Of a stretch of DNA of 32,766 nucleotides, positions 1-6,311 are shown piece after piece. The stretch comes from Actinomycetes bacterium (lineage in GTDB: Bacteria > Actinomycetota > Acidimicrobiia > Acidimicrobiales > RAAP-2): NCBI GenBank assembly GCA_021791895.1, contig JAJYVS010000030.1:1-32766 (forward strand). Direction: 5' to 3'. Below the pieces are notes generated by a model, which saw only the letters and a list, made by a program, of their open reading frames with translations, was not told the DNA's origin and did no database searches. Numbering within the stretch: the stretch's first letter is position 1; every line of letters starts with the position of its first letter. Position numbers and translations under genes: made by a program.

Positions 1-1
1 A

Positions 2-283
2 GTGTCCTCGAGCTTCAGCCCGATCGAGATAGGGCCGGACGTGGTCGAGCTTGCGGTCGTCCCACCGGGTCCGGTCCGGCTTCTTCAAGGTGAGGATCGG
101 GATGCCGTGAGTCTCGGCGAAGGCTTTCACCTCCCGCCGGAATCGGTTCCCGATCTTTTCGAGCAGCGCCGGCGAGGGGATGGCGAACCCCAGGTGCTGG
201 GTGAGGAAGGTCACCACCTGGCCACCCACCTACAGGGTCGGGACGTATGCGTTCAGGTAGAGCCGGTCGACGCAGGTGAGGTC
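2..283 (-). pseudogene. Broken fragment of a conserved actinobacterial hypothetical gene (YLNAYVP-type)
   Basis: Read on the minus strand from 283 leftwards, the DNA encodes a stretch containing VDRLYLNAYVPTL, a stop, then VGGQVVTFLTQHLGFAIPSP and further into KKPDRTRWDDRKLDHVRPYL, running off the left edge. I recall this pattern (RIYLNAYVPNLQVGGQ) from the N-terminal part of a widespread actinobacterial hypothetical protein whose function I do not know. The in-frame TAG at 230-232 sits where the family has CAG (Gln), so one base change explains the stop. The upstream start and first codons are missing; sequence homologous to IS630 begins within a few bases of position 283. I call it a pseudogene created by rearrangement plus a nonsense change. 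The match is from memory, so moderately sure. Confidence 0.6.
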
Positions 284-285
284 AC

Positions 286-423
286 GTCATCGAGGACTAC
301 ATCGCCCACAACAACGCGGACCCTAAGCCCTTCATCTGGACCAAGACGGCTGGAGAGATCATCGCCAAGGTGAGGCGTGGTCGGGTCGCCCTCGAGGCGG
401 TCAAGCAAGCGCGCGTTATTTGA
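286..423 (+). pseudogene. IS630-family transposase, C-terminal remnant
   Basis: An open stretch of 45 codons ends at TGA 421-423. It reads VIEDYIAHNNADPKPFIWTK followed by TAGEIIAKVRRGRVALEAVK, which is the typical C-terminus of IS630/Tc1-mariner-type transposases (a helix, then N-x-D-P-K-P-F-x-W-T-K-T, then the final helix). The catalytic DDE core is absent: sequence immediately to the left belongs to a different gene on the other strand. It is therefore a dead relic marking an old insertion or recombination event. No complete inverted terminal repeats were identified. Confidence 0.75.
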
Positions 424-440
424 ATGTCACCGCATTAGCG

Positions 441-462
441 GGAGGGGGGCAGGCCCCCCTCC
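441..462. repeat. G/C hairpin downstream of IS630 relic
   Basis: GGAGGGGGGC at 441-450 and GCCCCCCTCC at 453-462 are perfect inverted complements separated by two bases, giving a stem of nine pairs with a four-base loop. It lies 17 bp after the transposase stop and may act as a terminator for it, or for the leftward ABC transporter transcript that ends at 615. No T-tract follows, so termination is only a possibility. Confidence 0.5.
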
Positions 463-543
463 CGGCCTCCTCCCGGCGCCACTGATCCTGCGCTGATCGC
501 GTCGGGTCGGCAAAGCCGACCCTCGGGCGGCCACGCTGGTGCG

Positions 544-582
544 GTGACGAATGTGACCAACATCAACGAGGTCCTGGACGGC
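544..582 (+). pseudogene. Possible 5' piece of the YLNAYVP-type gene, opposite orientation
   Basis: GTG at 544 opens a short reading frame VTNVTNINEVLDG. Proteins of the family seen broken at 2-283 commonly begin with a similar string (T-N-x-x-x-V-L-D-G) just before the segment D-x-x-C-x-D-R-x-Y-L-N-A-Y. After codon 13 the similarity stops. The fragment is on the plus strand whereas the rest of the gene lies on the minus strand, so if the match is real an inversion separated them, or they come from two copies. The match is very short and from memory, hence low confidence. The rest of 424-614 holds nothing else I recognise. Confidence 0.3.
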
Positions 583-614
583 AGCCGATCGGGATGGCAG
601 ATTCGCTGGAACGG

Positions 615-2267
615 TCACACCAAGCGAAGGAACGCCTCTTCGAGGCTGGCGTCGGCCACCGTGACGTCAACGATTGCATGGCGAGCGTCATAGAGGGACC
701 ACAGAGTCGCGTCTGCATCGGTGCTGTGAAGCGTCACCCGGTTCCCGTCGACATCCATTGCAATGACGCCCGGTGATACGCGGAACCTCTCTGGCCCGCC
801 GTCAAGAATCCGGAATCGCACCATCCGACGCGCGCCCGCAGCCACCTTGACCTCGTCGGGCGTCCCATCGACGAGAACGCGCCCAGAGCCGAGCAACACG
901 ACCCGGCCAGCATGCTCGTCAGCCTCTTCGAGGTAGTGGGTAGAGAACAGCACGGTGGTACGGCGATCTTCGGTGTGGCGGTGGAGTGCGGCCCAGAAGT
1001 CCCTTCGGGCTTGTGGGTCCATGGCGGCGGTGGGCTCGTCGAGGACGAGCAGTGCAGGGTCACCAACCGCCGCGAGCGCGAAACGAACTCGCTGGGCCTG
1101 GCCGCCTGAAAGCCGGTCGGTGCGCCGCCCGAGTAGCTCGCCGAGTGTTGCGGCCTCGACCACCAGGTCGAGGGGTGCCGGAGCTGGGTAGAGGCTGCTC
1201 ACGAAGCGCAATAGCTCTCCGACACCGACACCTGCCATCAGCTCAGCATCTTGGAGCATGACGCCGACCCTGCCAGCACGGGTAGTGACGGCGGGCGGCG
1301 AGCCGAGCAACGTCGCCGTGCCGCGATCGGCTTCGAGCAAGCCGAGCAAGATCGCCACGGTCGTCGTCTTTCCCGAGCCGTTCGGGCCGAGCAGCGCCAC
1401 CCTCTCTCCGGCGCGCACGTCCAGGCTGACTCCGTCGACGGCAGTGACCGGCCCGAAGTGCTTGGCGATTTCGTCAAGCTCGATCACGGTCGCAACGGTT
1501 GGCGTGGCGGTCACACGAGGTCGGCGGGGCCGTAATCCTTGGCGGCGGACGGCAAGCGGCAGAAGGGCGAGCCCTGCGGTCCAGGCGGCCAGGACTGCTG
1601 CGTTAGTCACCGTGGGAGCACTGCCGCTCGTGATGTGCCAGCCGAGAGCTGCCTCGTTGTAGGAGGGCAGGGCGGCAGCGAAGTGTCGAAGCGCTGGTGA
1701 GAGCACGCCGGGAGGTACCCACAATCCGCCGAGTGCAGCGAACGCGAACCACAGGCCGCTGGACAACGCGTACGCAACCGTGCTCGTGGTGAGCGACCCT
1801 ACGGCAATTCCGAGCACGACAAACGGGAGCACCCCCACCCAGACGAGTCCTACATCGGCTGCCCACTGCCACGCCTGGAGGTGCACCCCGTGGGCGATCA
1901 CAGCAGCGATGCCAACCGCCACGACGGCAGGCAGCGCCACGACCAGCCCAGCGAGAACCCGAGCTGCGAGCACCCGCCCAGCACTCAGCGGCGTGGTTGC
2001 GAGGTAATCGAGCCAGCCACCCTCGCGGTCGCGGGCGAGGCGTGGCGCGGTGGCCGACAGCGCGGCCCACATGGCGCCAAAGGTCGCCATGGCGATCATG
2101 ATCTCCTTGGAGGCGGGAAGCCCGAAGGTCGTGTTCGCACCCGACGACTTGCCTCCGAAGACAGCAGAGAACAGCAGATAGAAGCCGACCGGAGCCACCA
2201 CGGCTAGTACCACATAGCGGCCGTCACGCAGCGTTCGCGATAGTTCGAGTTTGACGAGGCCCCTCAT
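615..2267 (-). CDS. ABC-2 type exporter, permease and ATPase fused in one chain
   Basis: This 550-residue protein combines an ABC-2-type permease (about residues 1-240, six hydrophobic segments starting near 17-37) with a nucleotide-binding domain (about 260-550). In the ATPase half I see Walker A GPNGSGKT at 294-301, a Q-loop (MLQD) near 340, signature LSGGQ at 386-390, Walker B LLVLDEP at 406-412 and the switch His444 in FSTHYLEEAD. It probably exports a drug or lipid-like compound from the cytoplasm; the substrate is unknown. In bacterial ABC-2 exporters ATPase and permease are usually separate genes with the ATPase first; here they are joined with the permease first. The ATG (2265-2267) overlaps the stop of the marR gene by four bases, so the two are translationally coupled and the regulator probably controls the exporter. 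Confidence 0.88.
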   Translation of the reverse strand: MRGLVKLELSRTLRDGRYVVLAVVAPVGFYLLFSAVFGGKSSGANTTFGLPASKEIMIAMATFGAMWAALSATAPRLARDREGGWLDYLATTPLSAGRVLAARVLAGLVVALPAVVAVGIAAVIAHGVHLQAWQWAADVGLVWVGVLPFVVLGIAVGSLTTSTVAYALSSGLWFAFAALGGLWVPPGVLSPALRHFAAALPSYNEAALGWHITSGSAPTVTNAAVLAAWTAGLALLPLAVRRQGLRPRRPRVTATPTVATVIELDEIAKHFGPVTAVDGVSLDVRAGERVALLGPNGSGKTTTVAILLGLLEADRGTATLLGSPPAVTTRAGRVGVMLQDAELMAGVGVGELLRFVSSLYPAPAPLDLVVEAATLGELLGRRTDRLSGGQAQRVRFALAAVGDPALLVLDEPTAAMDPQARRDFWAALHRHTEDRRTTVLFSTHYLEEADEHAGRVVLLGSGRVLVDGTPDEVKVAAGARRMVRFRILDGGPERFRVSPGVIAMDVDGNRVTLHSTDADATLWSLYDARHAIVDVTVADASLEEAFLRLV

Positions 2268-2785
2268 CGACCGGCCCTCGGAGACGACCTGGCTCGCGAT
2301 CGACCCGGGATTTTGGCTGCCGCATCCGCCTCCGCAACCAGCACCGACCGGATGGCCTCGACAAATTCGTACAGCAGCCCGAGTTCCTCAGCGGAATACC
2401 GTTCCAGCACCTCGTTCGTACCTTGCATCAGCCCAGCGTGGGTTTGCTGACCACGGCGACGACCCGCATTGGTGACCTCGACCAGCACTCGCCGACGGTC
2501 CGAGGTGTCAGTAGTTCGGCGACAGTACCCGGCCCGTTCAGCCCGATCGATGACACTCGTGATTGCGGAAGTGCTCAGCCCGGCTTCTGCCGCCAATGAC
2601 CCCGCCGACAACGGGCCAAAACGGGCCACGATCTCCAGACAACGCAGGTCGGTGCGATGCAAGCGCAGACGAGCAGCGACAGCTTCGTCGAATCGGTCGA
2701 GGGCAGAACCGAGAGCGCGTAACGACCCAGCCACCCGCGAACGCAACTGCGTCCCCGACTCATTCCGATTATCGGATAGTCCCAT
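2264..2785 (-). CDS. MarR-family transcriptional regulator
   Basis: From ATG at 2785 this encodes 173 residues with a winged-helix MarR fold: a dimerisation helix (VAGSLRALGSALDRFDEAV), the DNA-recognition helices (GPLSAGSLAAEAGLSTSAIT SVID split around S/T-rich helix), and the wing D-x-x-D-R-R-R-V-L-V-E-V-T. I chose ATG 2785 because a -10-like TATTCT lies exactly seven bases upstream (leaderless pattern) and because the alternative GTG at 2821 adds a tail not typical of MarR proteins; however that GTG overlaps the stop of the toxin gene (GTGA), so coupled translation from there is possible. The protein probably represses itself and the downstream fused ABC exporter and responds to a small ligand. 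A 25-bp imperfect palindrome over its start codon is a likely operator. Confidence 0.85.
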   Translation of the reverse strand: MGLSDNRNESGTQLRSRVAGSLRALGSALDRFDEAVAARLRLHRTDLRCLEIVARFGPLSAGSLAAEAGLSTSAITSVIDRAERAGYCRRTTDTSDRRRVLVEVTNAGRRRGQQTHAGLMQGTNEVLERYSAEELGLLYEFVEAIRSVLVAEADAAAKIPGRSRARSSPRAGR

Positions 2786-2790
2786 AATCG
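2766..2790. promoter_or_regulatory. Candidate MarR operator over the marR start
   Basis: A 25-bp imperfect palindrome with outer arms CGATTAT (2766-2772) and ATAATCG (2784-2790) and inner matching triplets; 10 of 12 half-site positions pair. It covers the ATG at 2783-2785 and directly adjoins the -10-like box, where a bound dimer would block initiation. Size and symmetry suit MarR dimers. Binding itself is inferred. Confidence 0.55.
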
Positions 2791-2792
2791 AA

Positions 2793-2798
2793 AGAATA
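2793..2798 (-). promoter_or_regulatory. -10 box of a leaderless marR promoter
   Basis: On the minus strand TGCTATTCT (an extended -10 with TG) is followed by seven bases and then ATG 2785, so the mRNA would start at or next to the A of the start codon. There is no Shine-Dalgarno sequence before this ATG. No convincing -35 was found, as expected for an extended -10 promoter. Confidence 0.5.
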
Positions 2799-2817
2799 GC
2801 ACGAGGCGCCACGAACC

Positions 2818-3114
2818 TCACGACCTGCGTACGGTCACTACTGGAAGCGGTTCACCCTGGTGAGGTCTCGGAGTCTCTGACTCTGGCATCACTTGGACCA
2901 GCAACCGGTCATCGAAGACTTCGTAGAGGATCCGGTAAGCGCCCACCCGCACGCGATATGTACGGTGTTCACCGGCGAGTTTGCTGGCACCGGGTGGCCG
3001 GGGCTCGGTTGCGAGCAAATCGATAGCTGCTCGGACCCGCTGTTGTTCATGCCGAGGTAGGGACGCCAGTAACATGACTGCCCTACGCGCCAATTCGACT
3101 GGGTAAACGCTCAC
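2818..3114 (-). CDS. RelE/ParE-superfamily toxin
   Basis: GTG at 3114 gives a 98-residue protein that starts one base after the stop of the antitoxin gene. It has the RelE pattern: an N-terminal strand and two helices (RRAVMLLASLPRHEQQRV RAAIDLLA), then K-L-A-G-E-H-R-T-Y-R-V-R-V-G-A-Y-R-I-L-Y-E-V, the conserved R-x-R-x-G-x-Y-R-x-x-Y core. Family members are ribosome-dependent mRNA endonucleases or gyrase poisons held inactive by the antitoxin. The C-terminus (after VQVMPE) departs from the usual V-x-x-x-x-H-R-x-x-x-Y ending and lacks the terminal Tyr that acts in RelE, so activity may be altered or lost. The longer frame beginning at 3201 lies inside the antitoxin gene and is rejected as the start. 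The stop overlaps the alternative GTG of marR. Confidence 0.8.
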   Translation of the reverse strand: MSVYPVELARRAVMLLASLPRHEQQRVRAAIDLLATEPRPPGASKLAGEHRTYRVRVGAYRILYEVFDDRLLVQVMPESETPRPHQGEPLPVVTVRRS

Positions 3115-3115
3115 C

Positions 3116-3373
3116 TCAGGCCGAGATCGCCTTGACGTCCTCCCAGGGCACATAGTCGTCGTCGTCCCGAGCAGCACGAAGCTCGGCCCGGTCGATCGCA
3201 TCCTCGACTGAAGTCACCAGCGAGTCGTACGCCTCCGCGTCGACGATCACGACCACTCGCCTTCCCCGCCGGGTCACGTAGACGGGTTCCCCCGAGCGGG
3301 CGCGCTCGACCGCGTCCGCGAGATGCTCGCGGGCCTCGCTGACAGTCAACTCACTTATGTACAAACTGTACAT
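3116..3373 (-). CDS. Phd/YefM-family antitoxin
   Basis: Starting at ATG 3373 the product has 85 residues. The N-terminal half is a Phd/YefM DNA-binding domain (LTVSEAREHLADAVERARSG, then EPVYVTRRGRRVVVIVDAEA, with the G-R-x-x-V-V-I-V strand), and the acidic C-terminal part (AARDDDDYVPWEDVKA) is the region that wraps the toxin. It neutralises the RelE-type toxin encoded directly after it and, as in other type II systems, should repress its own operon, more tightly as a complex. I chose ATG 3373 rather than the upstream frame to 3499 because the extra residues are Arg/Pro-rich with no family match. The start codon lies inside a perfect 18-bp inverted repeat. Confidence 0.82.
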   Translation of the reverse strand: MYSLYISELTVSEAREHLADAVERARSGEPVYVTRRGRRVVVIVDAEAYDSLVTSVEDAIDRAELRAARDDDDYVPWEDVKAISA

Positions 3374-3385
3374 AAGTGAGTTGAC
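3345..3385. promoter_or_regulatory. Perfect 18-bp inverted repeat at antitoxin start (operator)
   Basis: GTCAACTCACTTATGTAC (3345-3362) is repeated as its exact complement GTACATAAGTGAGTTGAC (3368-3385) around a five-base spacer. It covers the antitoxin ATG and its first codons. Arms this long around a Phd/YefM start fit an autoregulatory operator binding two antitoxin dimers; in RNA it would fold into a strong hairpin that could also hide the start codon. Confidence 0.7.
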
Positions 3386-3461
3386 TGCGCGTCGCGCAGC
3401 CGGCTCCTGCGGCCGGGACTCCGGTCTGTGCCGGCCAGCTGCTCGAGCGGAGCTGTGGCGA

Positions 3462-3498
3462 TGCCCGGCCGGGATGCAGCGTGAGACCCGGCCGGGCA
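3462..3498 (-). terminator. Hairpin downstream of the integrase gene
   Basis: TGCCCGGCCGGG (3462-3473) and CCCGGCCGGGCA (3487-3498) form a perfect 12-bp stem with a 13-base loop. It lies 43 bp past the integrase stop, between that gene and the toxin-antitoxin operon, and probably ends integrase transcription and insulates the two units. There is no clear T-run, as is usual in high-GC actinobacteria. Confidence 0.6.
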
Positions 3499-3540
3499 CT
3501 CCAACGCCCTCTGCACCCCGATGTGGCGAGTGATCGGTTG

Positions 3541-4740
3541 TCAGGACCCCCGCGGTGCGATCAGTCCAGCTTCCAGTTCGACGGCGGCCGCCCGGGCCTG
3601 ATCCTCGGTGTTCGCGGTGTAGACCCTCAAGGTGAGCGCCGGATCGGCGTGACCCAGCCGATCAGCGACCGTTCTCGGGCTGTGACCGGCTCGGAACAGT
3701 TCGGTGGCCGTGTAGTGCCGGAGATCGTGCAAGCGGTACGGCCAGGACTCCTGCCGTGGCGGGTCCGCCTTGGCCGCCCGGTCCTCCATCTGGTCGCACA
3801 GCCGGCGGAAGGCTTGGGTGAGCCTGCCGGGCATCGTGGGACGACTCCCGTCGACGTCCGGGCTGAAGATGTACGCGTCCGAGGCGAGGTCCACCTCTGC
3901 AGCTCGGCAGAGGTCCTCGACGCGGCGCCTCCGGCCGGCCAGAACGCCGATGGTGGCCTCGCCGAGCACGAGCCGACGAACCTGGTGGGACTTCGGCTCC
4001 TTCACCCCCCAGCCGGAGGAGGTCTGCCAGATCGACCGCTCCACCGCCACCCACCGGCCTCGCCAGTCCACGTCCGACCACATCAGTCCGCAGAGCTCAC
4101 CGCGGCGGAGCCCGGTCAGCGCGGCGATGGTGATGACGGTGGCTATCTCGGGCGCCCTGGAGGACGCGGCTGCCTCGATGAGCGCCTGCACCCGTTCGGG
4201 TGGCGGCACCGTCATGGTGGTGACCGGCACTCTTGGTGGCTGCACCAGGCGGGCGACGCTGGTGTCGACCCATCCCCACCGCTCGGCCTGGTGCAGGGAA
4301 GCCGAGATGATCCGGTGGTAGTGGCCGATCGTCCTCGGAGTCACCCCGGCCACCAGGAGCTGGCCGTACCAGGTGTCGAGGCGGTGGGCCGAGAGCTTGT
4401 GCAGCCGAGTCCCCCCGAGTTCGGGCGCGATCACCTTGGCGACCTTCCGTCGGTACTCGGCAAGGGTCGAGGGGGCGAGCGCCCGGTTCTCGCAGTGGGT
4501 CAGCCACTCGTCGAGGAGCGCACCGAAGCTCATGGCCGGACCGGCGTGCTTCCCCTGGGCGGCCTCGGCCTGGAGGCGGGAGCGGATACGGCGGGCTTCG
4601 GCGATGCCCTTGCGGGTGGTCCGGCTCACCTGGCGCACCTGGCCCGTGAGAGGATCCCGTTTGACATGCACGCGGACCTCGAGCGCCCCGTTGGGCAGCC
4701 GCCGGATGCCTCGCTCGATCACCCCGGTCTCGGTGGTCAC
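3541..4740 (-). CDS. Tyrosine site-specific integrase (phage/ICE type)
   Basis: This 399-residue protein has an N-terminal arm-binding domain (about 1-65), a SAM-like core-binding domain (about 70-160, containing LAPSTLAEYRRKV) and a catalytic domain with the full set of residues: Arg212 in ALTGLRRGEL, Lys near 247-250 (VKEPKS), His338 and Arg341 in LHDLR, His364 in LGHADP and the nucleophile Tyr374 in VYTANT. All are present, so the enzyme looks intact. It would catalyse integration and excision of a mobile element at an att site; the adjacent tRNA-Arg gene is the obvious candidate. Start is GTG 4738-4740. No excisionase or replication genes are seen nearby, so the element may be degraded. 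Confidence 0.9.
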   Translation of the reverse strand: MTTETGVIERGIRRLPNGALEVRVHVKRDPLTGQVRQVSRTTRKGIAEARRIRSRLQAEAAQGKHAGPAMSFGALLDEWLTHCENRALAPSTLAEYRRKVAKVIAPELGGTRLHKLSAHRLDTWYGQLLVAGVTPRTIGHYHRIISASLHQAERWGWVDTSVARLVQPPRVPVTTMTVPPPERVQALIEAAASSRAPEIATVITIAALTGLRRGELCGLMWSDVDWRGRWVAVERSIWQTSSGWGVKEPKSHQVRRLVLGEATIGVLAGRRRRVEDLCRAAEVDLASDAYIFSPDVDGSRPTMPGRLTQAFRRLCDQMEDRAAKADPPRQESWPYRLHDLRHYTATELFRAGHSPRTVADRLGHADPALTLRVYTANTEDQARAAAVELEAGLIAPRGS

Positions 4741-4761
4741 GCGCCCATGGTAGCGAGAAAA

Positions 4762-4780
4762 GATGGGATTTTGATGGGAT
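4762..4780. repeat. Direct repeat pair GATGGGAT between integrase and tRNA
   Basis: GATGGGAT occurs at 4762-4769 and again at 4773-4780, 11 bp apart, i.e. on the same helical face. Lying between the integrase start and tRNA-Arg, they may be arm-type integrase or excisionase sites, or a control site for the integrase promoter. The role is inferred from position only. Confidence 0.4.
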
Positions 4781-4823
4781 GGTGCCCTAACAGCGTGTCT
4801 TATGAGGCTAAAGTCCCAGTTCA

Positions 4824-4896
4824 GCCCCGGTAGCTCAGAGGATAGAGCGTCGGTTTCCTAAACCGTGCGTCGCAGGTTCGAATCCTGCCCGGGGCG
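4824..4896 (+). tRNA. tRNA-Arg (anticodon CCU)
   Basis: A full cloverleaf can be drawn: acceptor arms GCCCCGG (4824-4830) and CCGGGGC (4889-4895), D-arm GCTC...GAGC, anticodon loop TTCCTAA with anticodon CCT reading AGG, T-arm GCAGG-TTCGAAT-CCTGC and discriminator G at 4896. CCA is not encoded. The outermost anticodon-stem pair is T-T, which I recall in other actinobacterial copies of this tRNA. AGG is a rare codon in such genomes and tRNA-Arg(CCU) is a frequent integration target, consistent with the neighbouring integrase. Confidence 0.95.
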
Positions 4897-4902
4897 CCGC
4901 CG

Positions 4903-6018
4903 ATGGCCAACGGCAACCCCTACCTGCTCCCCTGGCAGTTGATCAACCGGCAGGGCGGACTGCTCGTTCGGAACGAGCAGAGGATCTTTTTCATCGGGAG
5001 CTGGCTGTTGGGCCCGCTCGCGGTTGGCAGCCTCGCCATCTTGGTTGGCGGGCGGATGGCTGAACAGAAGCGACGCGTCGGCCCCCTGAAGGCAGTTGGC
5101 GCCACACTCAAGCTGTGGCCGAGGTGCTTATTGCCGAGTACGCGGCACTCGCGGTCGGAGGGTCGCTGGTTGGCCTCGCTACGGGCCGACTCGTCGCTCC
5201 GCTCCTCACGAGTCCTGGGTCAGCCCTCCTTGGTGCCGCAGGAGTCCCTCGGTTCAGTTTGATGACGATCGCGATCGTGGTGTCTTCGGCACTTGCGGTC
5301 GCGGGGTTGGCAACGGTTTTTCCCGCACTTCGGGCGGCTTGCATGAGCACCGTTGCCGCCCCTATCGACGTGGCCCGTCAACCGAAGCGCCGAGTCAGGC
5401 TGATTCGAAATTCGTCCCGGTTCCCGGTGCCGTTGTTGCTCGCGATCCGCATCGTTGCGCGCCGGCCCCGAAGAGCCCTACCGAGCATTTCGAGCATCGC
5501 GATCACCGTCAGTGGAATCGTCGCCTTGCTCTTCGCACATGCGACGATCGCCGCCGACCGGTTGGGAGGGAAAGCCTCGGGATCCGCCGACTTCAATCAG
5601 TTCGACGTCGGAGTTGTGTCGAAGACCGCACGAGAAGACCAAGTCCTCTTGATCGTCTCGATCGCGCTGGTTGCTCTGGCAGCGGTCAATGTCTTGTTCA
5701 TTACGCGAGCGACGGTGCAGGACACGCAACACGCTCGGCGGTGGCCCGGGCGCTTGGCGTGAACCCCAACGAGCTCGTGGTGGGACAATCCGGCGCCCAA
5801 GTCCTCCCCGCACTCGTCGGCGCCCTGATTGGAATCCTGGCGGCTACGGCCTGATCATTGTTGCGAATCAGGGAGAGGACGCCATCCAACCGCCGATTTG
5901 GCGGTTGGTCGCCCTGCTCTTCGTCACCATTGTCGTGATTGTCGGCTTGACGTCCGTTCCGGCTCGCTGGAGGGTCCGCCGATCGGTTTCCGAGCTTCTG
6001 CAGGCGGAAGCGTCCTAG
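4903..6018 (+). pseudogene. FtsX/MacB-type ABC permease, truncated and frameshifted
   Basis: Four consecutive open segments in changing frames add up to about 370 residues of an FtsX-like permease. Segment one (from 4903) has GSWLLGPLAVGSLAILVGGR then MAEQKRRVGPLKAVG, the FtsX domain core. Near 5105 the frame changes and continues VAEVLIAEYAALAVGGSLVG to about 5735 (ending ITRATVQDTQHA). Then SAVARALGVNPNELVVGQSG in a third frame to about 5845, then QPPIWRLVALLFVTIVVIVG and RRSVSELLQAEAS ending at TAG 6016-6018. Full-length homologues have roughly 800 residues, so the first half including one permease domain is missing, and at least three frameshifts kill the rest. The remnant begins six bases after the tRNA, so recombination at the tRNA probably removed its 5' part. 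No ATPase partner is present. Confidence 0.8.
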
Positions 6019-6311
6019 TTGGGATCGATGGGTAGGACGTGCGCGCAGAGAGGAGCGTCGATCACCTGTGAAGGCAGGCTCGCAGCGGGAGGAAGTGGGG
6101 GTATTCGGCAGCGGCACTTTGCCGCGAAGCGCCGACCGACATCGCGAAGATGAGGTGGGTGAGGTCGCGCCTCAAGCGGTCGTCCGTCCTAGGAGGGAGC
6201 GAGCAGCTTGTCGCTGGAGCTCGAGTGGCCGACGACCGCTGGCGATAACAGCAGACCGGACGGTTCCAGTCGATGAGCCGCTTGCGTCGTTCCCGAGCTA
6301 GAACGGAGTCC
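6019..6311. other. Intergenic stretch without recognisable gene
   Basis: Between the FtsX relic and the quinone-oxidoreductase-like gene I find no convincing gene. There is a small hairpin (GCGGCA...TGCCGC near 6109-6123) and a purine-rich AGGAGGGAGC near 6190. Base composition is like the relic. It may hold the promoter of the downstream gene or further decayed sequence. Confidence 0.4.

Noticed and set aside
4786-4823. att core copy between integrase and tRNA
   Set aside because: No stretch there repeats the tRNA sequence beyond a few bases.
3481-4833. 450-codon plus-strand frame opposite the integrase
   Set aside because: The minus strand encodes an integrase with all catalytic residues; the plus frame has no recognisable motif.
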